Source of the DNA: JBLHKS01 sp047620505
Lineage (GTDB): Bacteria; Verrucomicrobiota; Verrucomicrobiia; Verrucomicrobiales; DEV007
Assembly: GCA_047620505.1 (NCBI GenBank)
Contig: JBLHKS010000296.1
Location: 1-7,420, forward strand
Direction of reading: 5' to 3'
DNA length: 7,420 nucleotides
Made by a program: the position numbers and the translations under genes. Within the stretch, counting starts at the first letter, position 1; every line of letters begins with the position of its first letter. This document shows positions 1 through 5,322 of this stretch, piece by piece. Under the pieces are notes generated by a model, which did no database searches, was not told the DNA's origin, and saw only the letters and a list, made by a program, of their open reading frames with translations.

Positions 1-119
1 GCTTTCTTCTTGGCCGGAGCCTTCTTCTTCGCCGGGGCCTTCTTCTTGGCCGGAGCGCTCTTCACCGCCCCTTTCTTAGCTTTGCTAGGAGTGGATTTTT
101 TTTTGGCTTTCTTGGCCAT
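1..119 (-). CDS. Lysine/alanine/proline-rich histone-H1-like protein, N-terminal part only
   Basis: The ATG is at 119 and 39 codons are visible before the window edge. The product begins MAKKAKKKSTPSK and then settles into an APAKKK hexapeptide repeated three times, with no acidic residue at all. Such tails bind nucleic acid through charge. In Verrucomicrobiota and Chlamydiae they occur in small histone-H1-like proteins and as N-terminal extensions of SWIB/MDM2-type or HU-type chromatin proteins; the folded part that would decide between these lies outside the window, so I assign no specific family. The gene follows the permease on the same strand after a 182-bp gap with a promoter candidate, so it is probably transcribed alone. 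No Shine-Dalgarno sequence precedes the ATG. That it is a real gene is supported by the lysine bias starting exactly at the ATG; the function beyond basic DNA/RNA binding is inference. Confidence 0.75.
   Translation of the reverse strand, partial: MAKKAKKKSTPSKAKKGAVKSAPAKKKAPAKKKAPAKKK
3..56 (-). repeat. 18-bp tandem repeat encoding APAKKK units
   Basis: Three adjacent 18-bp units lie at 3-20, 21-38 and 39-56. They differ only at a few positions, mostly synonymous (gcc/gcg/gct alanine codons, one aag/aaa), so the amino-acid repeat is kept. Repeats of this kind expand and contract by slippage, so tail length may vary between strains. The array may continue beyond the window edge. Confidence 0.85.
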
Positions 120-123
120 AATA

Positions 124-142
124 AGGGGTTTGTTCAGGGGTT
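124..142 (-). repeat. Direct repeat AGGGGTT x2 just before the start codon
   Basis: AGGGGTT occurs at 124-130 and 136-142 (plus-strand reading), 12 bp apart. In the mRNA this gives AACCCCU twice within the last 25 nt before the AUG at 119, occupying the place where a Shine-Dalgarno sequence would normally sit. Function is unknown; a binding site for a regulator or chance are both possible. Confidence 0.5.
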
Positions 143-182
143 AAGATCGTGGCTACCTGAGTGCCATGCGGCAGAACGCGGG

Positions 183-211
183 ATTATTAATACCTTTGAA
201 TGGTTGCGCAA
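183..211 (-). promoter_or_regulatory. Candidate sigma-70 promoter for the lysine-rich protein gene
   Basis: On the minus strand TTGCGC (211-206, 3/6 to the -35 consensus) is followed after 17 bp by AATAAT (188-183, 5/6 to the -10 consensus). Transcription would start near 176 and leave a leader of about 57 nt before the ATG at 119. The -10 is good, the -35 is weak. Housekeeping promoter consensus in this phylum is assumed, not shown. Confidence 0.45.
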
Positions 212-214
212 GGC

Positions 215-231
215 CAAAACTGGCAGTTTTG
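215..231. promoter_or_regulatory. Operator-like inverted repeat upstream of the -35
   Basis: CAAAACT at 215-221 and AGTTTTG at 225-231 form a perfect 7-bp inverted repeat around the 3-bp centre GGC. It begins 4 bp upstream of the candidate -35 box (206-211) of the lysine-rich protein gene. Its size and symmetry fit the site of a dimeric regulator. It is not a terminator for the permease, because the T run on the minus strand (240-235) comes before the stem and not after it. Confidence 0.4.
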
Positions 232-301
232 AACAAAAAAGGCAGAATTCTACGGCTTGGCTTAAGTAAAACCCGTAAAGGTTGCCTCCCACCTAACATT
301 A

Positions 302-2131
302 TCACAATTTCTCGAATGGCCAGAACCAAGGCTGAGGAATCAAAAAAGACGCGGTCAGCCAAAGAATGATCGCCAACGGAAGGCCGGCTTTAACAAAGTC
401 ACCAAACCGATAGCCTCCAGCTCCGTAAACATAAGTGTTAGTCTGGTAGCCGATCGGAGTCGAAAAACTCGCGCTCGAGCCAAACATGACCGCGATCACG
501 AACGGCCTCGGGTCGTAGCCCATCTCAATTCCGATAACTACAGCCAGCGGCGTCAGCAAGGCGGCGACGGCATTATTGCTAATCATTTCCGTTAGAATCG
601 CAGCCAGCAAATACATCATCGAAAGCAGGATCCAGGGTCCATTGTCCTGGAACGCGTTTTTGATAATGTTGGCGACTCCGCTCGCCAGCCCACTGCTGCT
701 GAGCGCTTCGCCCAGCCCTAGCATGCCGAAAATCATGAAGATCACCTTCCACTCGACCGCCTCGTAAGCCTCCTTCGCGTCGATTGCACGTGAGGCGAGG
801 ACGAGGAAAACGCCGGCAAGCGCGAAAGCGATTATCGGGATTTCGAGTTGCCGGGAAAAAGCGCCGAAAATCATGAAGCCGAGAATCGCGGCGAGGGCGA
901 AGGGAGCTTTGGCTCGACGAAGGGGCTGATGCTTCGGCTCGCTCAGGTTGACGAAATCTTTTTCGGCGAACAACCGGTTCATTTTCTCCGCTGGCCCCTG
1001 AACGAGGAGCGTGTCGCCGAATGCGAGACGGACGTCTTCAAAGCGCTCCTTAAGATTCACGCCGCGCCGATGGACAGCCAGAATGATCACGCCGAATCGC
1101 TGCCGAAAATTCAATTCCTTTAGCGTGTTGCCGACGAGACCGGATGCCGGCCCGACGATGCCCTCCATCAACACGGCCGATTCCGTGCTCATCCGGTCGA
1201 GCCCCATTTCGAGCCCGAGTTTGTCCTCCGAAATCTCGACCATTCCGGAAACCCGGCTTTTGAAGACGACTTGATCGCCGGCTTCCAGCTCCAGCTGGTT
1301 CAACGGCGTCCTGACACGATCACCATCGCGCCGAATTTCGATGATCCGCACGCCGCGCATTTTTGCGAGCGTCGTCTCGGTCACGATCCGGCCGATCAGC
1401 TTGGAATCCGGCCCAACCGAGCCTTGGGTCAAAAATTCGCGAGTCTGTGAGCTCTCGAAAAGCGTCGAAAGCGTGACGCGATCCGGAAGCAGTTTCCGAC
1501 CGATCGTAAGCAGGTAGATGCTGGTGATTCCAACGAACACGATGCCGAGTTTCGCCATTTCAAACATGGTGAACGGCTGCATCACCGCTGAGCCGTCGGC
1601 AAAAGCCAGCCCCTTCAATTCCTTCGCCCCCTGGTAGACGTCGGCGGCGAGGAGATTGGTTGAGGTGCCGATCAGCGTGCAGGTTCCGCCCACGATCGAG
1701 ATATAAGAGAGAGGAATCAGAAATCGCGACGCTTTGAGATCGTGGAGTCGGCAGTGCGCGAGGAGGATCGGCATGAATACGACGACCACGGGGGTGTTGT
1801 TGATGAAGGCGGACAGCGGCGCGACGATCAGGACCAGGACGACGATGATTCGGACTTCGGATCCTCCGGCGATTTTCCCAAACCACCCACCCATCACCTC
1901 GATCAGCCCGGTTCGATCGAGCGCGGCGCTAAGGATGAACATGCAGGCGATGATGATCGGTGCGGAGCGGCCGAAGATAAACGGCAGCGAGTGTTCATCG
2001 ATAATCCCAACAAAGAGGCAGAGAATCAGCGCGCCCATCGCGACGAGATCCGGGCGAAGCCATTCGCGAACGAAGGCGACGAAAACGACGCCGACCAGCG
2101 TGGCGACAAAAATCTGTTCCCAAGTAAACAT
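302..2131 (-). CDS. SLC13-family permease with two RCK_C (TrkA_C) domains
   Basis: This is a 609-aa inner-membrane carrier of the SLC13/divalent-anion:Na+ symporter type within the ion transporter superfamily. The two halves each carry the pseudo-symmetric signature: NNTPVVVVFMP (residues 111-121) with GTSTNLL (155-161), and SNNAVAALLTPLA (518-530) with SFSTPIGYQTN (555-565). Hydrophobic segments run from about 5 to 210 and 408 to 600. Between them lies a soluble insert with two RCK_C-like domains, about 230-300 and 320-395, each with the GD-x-(V/L)-(V/L) turn (GDQVV 285-289, GDTLL 372-376). The long two-RCK_C form is known in bacterial and algal sulfate transporters and in uncharacterised anion carriers; substrate (sulfate, dicarboxylate or other) cannot be told from sequence. 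The ATG at 2131 starts directly before the first membrane helix. No Shine-Dalgarno is visible. No convincing terminator follows the stop. Confidence 0.92.
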   Translation of the reverse strand: MFTWEQIFVATLVGVVFVAFVREWLRPDLVAMGALILCLFVGIIDEHSLPFIFGRSAPIIIACMFILSAALDRTGLIEVMGGWFGKIAGGSEVRIIVVLVLIVAPLSAFINNTPVVVVFMPILLAHCRLHDLKASRFLIPLSYISIVGGTCTLIGTSTNLLAADVYQGAKELKGLAFADGSAVMQPFTMFEMAKLGIVFVGITSIYLLTIGRKLLPDRVTLSTLFESSQTREFLTQGSVGPDSKLIGRIVTETTLAKMRGVRIIEIRRDGDRVRTPLNQLELEAGDQVVFKSRVSGMVEISEDKLGLEMGLDRMSTESAVLMEGIVGPASGLVGNTLKELNFRQRFGVIILAVHRRGVNLKERFEDVRLAFGDTLLVQGPAEKMNRLFAEKDFVNLSEPKHQPLRRAKAPFALAAILGFMIFGAFSRQLEIPIIAFALAGVFLVLASRAIDAKEAYEAVEWKVIFMIFGMLGLGEALSSSGLASGVANIIKNAFQDNGPWILLSMMYLLAAILTEMISNNAVAALLTPLAVVIGIEMGYDPRPFVIAVMFGSSASFSTPIGYQTNTYVYGAGGYRFGDFVKAGLPLAIILWLTASFLIPQPWFWPFEKL

Positions 2132-2137
2132 GGAAGA

Positions 2138-2189
2138 GGGCCAGCGCAGAACGCACCCGCTGATTCTGACCCATCAGCGGGCCAGCGCA
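2138..2189. repeat. Direct repeat GGGCCAGCGCA flanking the dyad
   Basis: The 11-mer GGGCCAGCGCA is present at 2138-2148 and 2179-2189, 41 bp apart. The copies flank and partly overlap the inverted repeat at 2156-2181; the second contains most of the presumed -35. Four-turn spacing of the copies would put them on the same face of the helix. Confidence 0.5.
2156..2181. promoter_or_regulatory. 8-bp inverted repeat, candidate operator of the permease gene
   Basis: CCCGCTGA (2156-2163) and TCAGCGGG (2174-2181) are perfect inverted repeats separated by 10 bp. The dyad ends 25 bp before the permease ATG and covers the presumed -10 box (2163-2168). As RNA it would be a strong 8-bp hairpin, but no T run follows on either strand, so a terminator is unlikely. 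A repressor operator is the simplest reading; a leader hairpin or a REP-like element are alternatives. Confidence 0.45.
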
Positions 2190-2190
2190 A
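2163..2190 (-). promoter_or_regulatory. Candidate promoter for the permease
   Basis: On the minus strand TTGCGC (2190-2185) and CAGAAT (2168-2163, 4/6 to consensus) are 16 bp apart. The start would fall near 2156 with a leader of about 25 nt. The -35 resembles the TTGCG seen in two other candidate promoters here. Support is consensus matching only. Confidence 0.35.
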
Positions 2191-2208
2191 TCTCGAAAAG
2201 GGGCATCT

Positions 2209-2234
2209 GCGCCGTCAGCAGCTGCTGGCGGCGC
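2209..2234. repeat. 26-bp near-perfect GC-rich palindrome after the BI-1a stop
   Basis: The two 13-bp arms are 2209-2221 and 2222-2234; only one pair (T2215/G2228) fails, and that would be a U-G wobble in a plus-strand transcript. It lies 9 bp beyond the stop codon of the Bax inhibitor-like gene. On the minus strand the stem is followed 8 nt later only by TTTT, so it is at best a weak intrinsic terminator; protection of the mRNA 3' end is another possibility. Its core, CAGCAGCTGCTG, recurs twice elsewhere in the window. Confidence 0.5.
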
Positions 2235-2243
2235 GGAAGCGGA

Positions 2244-2981
2244 TCAATCGCGGTCGGCCAACTTCGCGAGCAGGCGCAGGACCTCGATGTAGAGCCAGAT
2301 GATCGTCACCAGAATGGAGAAACCGCAATACCACTCCATGTATTTGGGAGCGGACTGCTGGGCACCGACCTCGATCATTTCGAAATCGATAATCAGATTC
2401 AACGAGGCAATCACGACGACGAAAAGACTGAATCCGATTCCGATCAGGCCAGAACCATGAATATAAGGAATGTCTATGCCGAACAACCCAAGAAGAAAGG
2501 TAGCGATGTAGAGAAGGAAAATTCCGCCGGTCGCCGAAATCACGATCGATTTGAATTTCGCAGTCGGCCGGATGATCCGCATGATATAAAGAGCGGCCAT
2601 CAGGATTGCGATGCCGAGGGTCAGCGAGATCGCCTGCATGACGATGCCGTTGTAAAAGTTCTCAAACATCATTGAGATGAGCCCAACGAACGCGCCTTTG
2701 ACTACGGCGTAGAGCGGACCAGTCAGTGGAGACAAGTGCGGCTTAAAAACAGTCAAGACCGCGATGATCAAGCCTCCGATGCCAGTTCCGATCAGGATCG
2801 GCTTAATATTGGTGATGCTTCCCGTGGCCGCCATATTCCAGGCGATCGCGGCGGTGACAATCGTCAAAATCAGGAGAGCGATCGTTTTCACCATCGCACC
2901 GTTGGCCGTCATGACGTTACCGGCAGGAGCGGCGAGTGAGCGAAATGTGTTTTCGTTGAGAGCTGGGCTACCTTTTACCAT
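2244..2981 (-). CDS. Bax inhibitor-1/YccA-like seven-helix membrane protein (BI-1a)
   Basis: The 245-aa product belongs to the Bax inhibitor-1/YccA family, in the subgroup that begins with a short NPALNE-like motif (here SPALNENTF, residues 5-13). About seven hydrophobic helices follow, roughly 31-50, 60-79, 87-106, 112-136, 145-167, 178-199 and 217-239. Family-typical stretches are IMRIIRP (133-139), the acidic IIDFEMIE (197-204) and APKYMEWY (211-218). Related proteins act as pH-sensitive calcium leak channels or interact with membrane proteases; which applies here is unknown. The frame is open up to an ATG at 3164, but the ATG at 2981 is chosen because the family motif starts there and the longer form would overlap the upstream gene. 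There is no Shine-Dalgarno; the mRNA may be leaderless. It is paralogous to the adjacent upstream gene. Confidence 0.88.
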   Translation of the reverse strand: MVKGSPALNENTFRSLAAPAGNVMTANGAMVKTIALLILTIVTAAIAWNMAATGSITNIKPILIGTGIGGLIIAVLTVFKPHLSPLTGPLYAVVKGAFVGLISMMFENFYNGIVMQAISLTLGIAILMAALYIMRIIRPTAKFKSIVISATGGIFLLYIATFLLGLFGIDIPYIHGSGLIGIGFSLFVVVIASLNLIIDFEMIEVGAQQSAPKYMEWYCGFSILVTIIWLYIEVLRLLAKLADRD

Positions 2982-2987
2982 GCGCTT

Positions 2988-3016
2988 TTGATACCGAATT
3001 TCAGGACCGATCGCAA
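2988..3016 (-). promoter_or_regulatory. Candidate promoter of BI-1a, giving a leaderless mRNA
   Basis: On the minus strand TTGCGA (3016-3011, 4/6) and TATCAA (2993-2988, 4/6) are separated by the ideal 17 bp. The base seven positions past the -10 is A2981, the first base of the BI-1a start codon, so the transcript could begin at or within a base or two of the AUG. The promoter begins directly after the T run of the preceding terminator (3018-3026), leaving no other space for a promoter between the two genes. Confidence 0.45.
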
Positions 3017-3017
3017 C

Positions 3018-3057
3018 AAAAAAAAACGGCTCCCGGGATCTCAGATCCGCGAAGCCG
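3018..3057 (-). terminator. Intrinsic terminator of BI-1b, overlapping its stop codon
   Basis: On the minus strand the outer stem CGGCT/AGCCG (3057-3053 with 3031-3027) and the inner stem GGATC/GATCC (3048-3044 with 3040-3036) are joined by a short internal loop, and the three-base apical loop is TGA (3043-3041), the stop codon of BI-1b. Nine T residues (3026-3018) follow immediately. The 5' arm lies inside the last codons of the gene, so ribosome position should influence folding. Confidence 0.82.
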
Positions 3058-3790
3058 CCGAGCGCGCGAATAGCCGGATCCAACGCCCGAGGTAGACGAA
3101 AATGCCGATCGGAAACCAGACTAACGTAACCAGAATCGCGAATCCCGCGTACCACTCGGCCCAACCTGGCCGATCTGCGTTGGCAGCTCGCTCCACGGAT
3201 TCAAAATCGAAAATCAGACAAACGGAACTAGCGAACAAAACGAATCCGGCGAGCAGAATCCCGAGCCAACCGGCTTCGTGAACAAACGGAAGGTAGATCT
3301 CGAATTTGCTGAGCAGAAAAATAACCAGATAGACGAGAAAGATCGATCCAGTCGACGCAATCACGACCGCTCGCCATTTCGAATCCGGCCGAATGACTTT
3401 GATCAGGTAGAGGGCGGAAATCAAAACCGCGACGAACGCGACCAGCATCACGCTGTGGATGACGACCCCGCCGAGAAACATTTGGTAGCGAACGCAAGTC
3501 AGCCCAAGCAGTCCGCCGACGGCGAGAGCGAGAAGCGGGGCCGTCACCAGGCTGCATTTTTTAGCGAAAACGGTCGTCAGCAAAATCGCCAACAAGCCGA
3601 TCGCGCTTCCGGCGAAAATCCAGCCGGTTGCGCGCGGGCTGAGGTCCTTGAGAAATCGCCAGGCCGCCAAACCCGCAAAAATCGCCAGCAAAACGAGTAG
3701 CCCGGATTTCAAGATCGCCCGGTTTGCGTTCAGCGGTCGCTCCCCAGCAGCTGCTGGTTCGATCCAGTTGGACTGATTGAATCCGATCAC
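3041..3790 (-). CDS. Divergent Bax inhibitor-1/YccA-like membrane protein (BI-1b)
   Basis: This 249-aa protein aligns along most of its length with the neighbouring BI-1a. Shared landmarks are the LYLIKVIRP segment (127-135), the IFLVYL helix (150-155), the acidic CLIFDFESVE (191-200), and AEWYAGFAILVTLVW (211-225), corresponding to MEWY in BI-1a. About seven helices are seen: 29-47, 56-75, 80-98, 104-131, 141-161, 173-194 and 212-237. The amino end differs: the family NPALNE motif is degraded to ERPLNAN (17-23). The start is GTG at 3790; no ATG exists between it and the in-frame stop at 3841-3839. A purine stretch (GCGAGG) lies too far upstream to be a standard Shine-Dalgarno. It starts 31 bp after the DUF1501 stop with no terminator between, so the two are probably co-transcribed. 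Function beyond family membership is unknown. Confidence 0.82.
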   Translation of the reverse strand: MIGFNQSNWIEPAAAGERPLNANRAILKSGLLVLLAIFAGLAAWRFLKDLSPRATGWIFAGSAIGLLAILLTTVFAKKCSLVTAPLLALAVGGLLGLTCVRYQMFLGGVVIHSVMLVAFVAVLISALYLIKVIRPDSKWRAVVIASTGSIFLVYLVIFLLSKFEIYLPFVHEAGWLGILLAGFVLFASSVCLIFDFESVERAANADRPGWAEWYAGFAILVTLVWFPIGIFVYLGRWIRLFARSAASRI

Positions 3791-3821
3791 GCGCCCAGCA
3801 GAACCTCGCTTCCGCCTGACA

Positions 3822-5222
3822 TCAAACCAGGATTTCCTTCACGACCCGCGCCGGCTCGACGCCCGTCAGTTTCATGTCGAGCCCCTGATACTTCACGCTG
3901 AAACGGTTGTGATCGATTCCGGCTAAATGCAGCATCGTCGCGTGGAGATCGCGGACGTGGACAACGTTTTCGACCGAGTGATAACCAAGATCATCGGTCG
4001 CGCCGTGGGTCATTCCGCCCTTCACACCGCCGCCCGCCATCCACATCGAAAACCCCTTAATGTGGTGATCGCGGCCAGCACCGCCTTTGCCCTGGAACAT
4101 CGGCGTCCGCCCGAATTCGCCGCCCCAGATGATCAGCGTGTCGTCGAGCATCCCCCGCTCTTTCAGATCCGTCAGCAACGCCCAAGTTGGCTTATCGGTT
4201 AGCCCACAACACGTATTCATGTAGTTGACGAGACCACCGTGATGATCCCAACCGCGATGGTAGAGATGAATAAAGCGAACGCCGCGCTCGGCCAGCCGCC
4301 TCGCCAACAGACAATTCGAAGCATACGAACCGTCGCCCGGCGTCGCGCCGTACTTTTCGAGCACGTGCTTAGGTTCGTCAGAAACGTTCATCAGATCCGG
4401 AACCGAGGTCTGCATTTTGAACGCCATCTCGTAAGCCGCGAGCCGCGTTTCGATCTCTGGGTTATCGACGGTCAAGTTTCGATGGCGGTCGAGTTTTCTG
4501 ATCGCTTCGACCAGCAGCTGCTGACCGCGCTCGGTCACTCCTTCCGGCCGTCGAACGTAGTGAACGGGATCGCCAGCTGAGTTGAATTCGACACCTTGAA
4601 ACCGACTTGGAAGGAACCCCGCCGACCACTGCCGCGAAGCGATCGGCTGCGGATTTCGCCCACCCACGCTCGTAAGCACGACAAAACCTGGAAGATCCTC
4701 GCTCTCGCTCCCAAGGCCGTAATTCAGCCACGAACCCATCGAAGGACGCCCGCTGATCGCCGTGCCCGTGTTCATGAAAGTGTGCGCCGGGTCGTGATTG
4801 ATCTGCTCGGTCACCATCGAGCGGATGATGCAGATCTCGTCCGCCATTTTCCCGTGCCAAGGGAGAAAATCGCTGATTTCCTGGCCGCTTTTCCCATACC
4901 GCTTGAAGCTCGTCAACGGCCCCTGACACTTCAGCGCCTGTCCTTGAAGTTGGGCAATCGGCTGGCCTTTCGTGTAAGACTCGGGCATCGGCTTACCGTC
5001 GAGCTCGGCAAGCTTCGGCTTGTAATCGAAAGTCTCGAGATGCGAGGGCCCTCCTGACATGCAGAGAAAAATCACCCGCTTGGCTTTGCCTTTTCCAGTC
5101 AGGAACGGCGCGAGACTTTCCTCACCGCCAGACAATCCAGCCAGCGCAGCGGCTCCGAGGCCGACTCCTCCTTGAGAGAGGAACGACCGGCGTTTCAGTT
5201 GATCGGCAAACGGCGAACTCAT
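3822..5222 (-). CDS. DUF1501 family protein with Tat signal
   Basis: The 466-aa product starts with a twin-arginine signal: KRRSFL (residues 10-15) then a hydrophobic stretch GGVGLGAAALAGL (18-30), predicting folded export. The rest matches the DUF1501 family, related to the alkaline phosphatase/sulfatase superfamily. Family landmarks are CMSGGPSHLETFDYKP (54-69), HDPAHTFMNTG (143-153), GRPSMGSWL (158-166), YHRGWDHHGG (321-330), WGGEFGRTP (366-374), GRDHH (383-387), and RDLHATMLHLAGI (424-436). The many conserved His/Asp suggest metal binding. No biochemical activity is established. In planctomycetes and verrucomicrobia these genes usually pair with a DUF1549/DUF1553 cytochrome-type gene, which is absent here on both sides. 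An in-frame TTG at 5231 exists, but the ATG at 5222 gives a normal Tat leader length. No Shine-Dalgarno is seen. Length is complete. Confidence 0.92.
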   Translation of the reverse strand: MSSPFADQLKRRSFLSQGGVGLGAAALAGLSGGEESLAPFLTGKGKAKRVIFLCMSGGPSHLETFDYKPKLAELDGKPMPESYTKGQPIAQLQGQALKCQGPLTSFKRYGKSGQEISDFLPWHGKMADEICIIRSMVTEQINHDPAHTFMNTGTAISGRPSMGSWLNYGLGSESEDLPGFVVLTSVGGRNPQPIASRQWSAGFLPSRFQGVEFNSAGDPVHYVRRPEGVTERGQQLLVEAIRKLDRHRNLTVDNPEIETRLAAYEMAFKMQTSVPDLMNVSDEPKHVLEKYGATPGDGSYASNCLLARRLAERGVRFIHLYHRGWDHHGGLVNYMNTCCGLTDKPTWALLTDLKERGMLDDTLIIWGGEFGRTPMFQGKGGAGRDHHIKGFSMWMAGGGVKGGMTHGATDDLGYHSVENVVHVRDLHATMLHLAGIDHNRFSVKYQGLDMKLTGVEPARVVKEILV

Positions 5223-5231
5223 CGGCTGCAA

Positions 5232-5259
5232 ATTGCGCCTGATCTACGACCAAGGTCAA
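5232..5259 (-). promoter_or_regulatory. Weak candidate promoter of DUF1501
   Basis: On the minus strand TTGACC (5259-5254, 5/6) is followed after 16 bp by CGCAAT (5237-5232, 3/6). It sits 5 bp past the porin terminator T run and would start transcription about 3 nt before the ATG at 5222. The -10 is poor, but only 42 bp separate the terminator from the start codon, so any promoter must lie here or inside the porin gene. Confidence 0.3.
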
Positions 5260-5264
5260 ACTCG

Positions 5265-5295
5265 AAAAAAAGGGCGGATGCCGAAGCAACCGCCC
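5265..5295 (-). terminator. Intrinsic terminator of the porin gene with UUCG tetraloop
   Basis: On the minus strand GGGCGG (5295-5290) pairs with CCGCCC (5277-5272); after one T-T mismatch TGC pairs with GCA around a C(UUCG)G tetraloop, an exceptionally stable RNA hairpin. Seven T residues (5271-5265) follow at once. The hairpin begins 27 bp past the porin stop codon. On the plus strand no T run follows, so it acts in one direction. Confidence 0.93.
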
Positions 5296-5322
5296 AAAAT
5301 TTCTCAGATCGGCGATCCTGAC

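Noticed and set aside
235..300. Possible terminator of the permease (T run 240-235 on the minus strand)
   Set aside because: The sequences before the T run form only stems of three to four weak pairs, including the self-complementary AGAATTCT with too small a loop.
1734..2675. Long open frame on the plus strand (313 codons)
   Set aside because: It runs antisense to the permease start, the intergenic gap and most of BI-1a. Its product is a low-complexity mix of Arg, Asp, Gln and Ser typical of the complement of membrane-protein genes.
2982..3164. Upstream ATG at 3164 extending BI-1a by 61 residues
   Set aside because: The extension would overlap BI-1b, run through the terminator, and encode sequence unlike the family, whose conserved start motif begins at the ATG at 2981.
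5223..5231. TTG start three codons upstream in DUF1501
   Set aside because: The ATG at 5222 already gives a complete Tat signal, and TTG starts are rarer.
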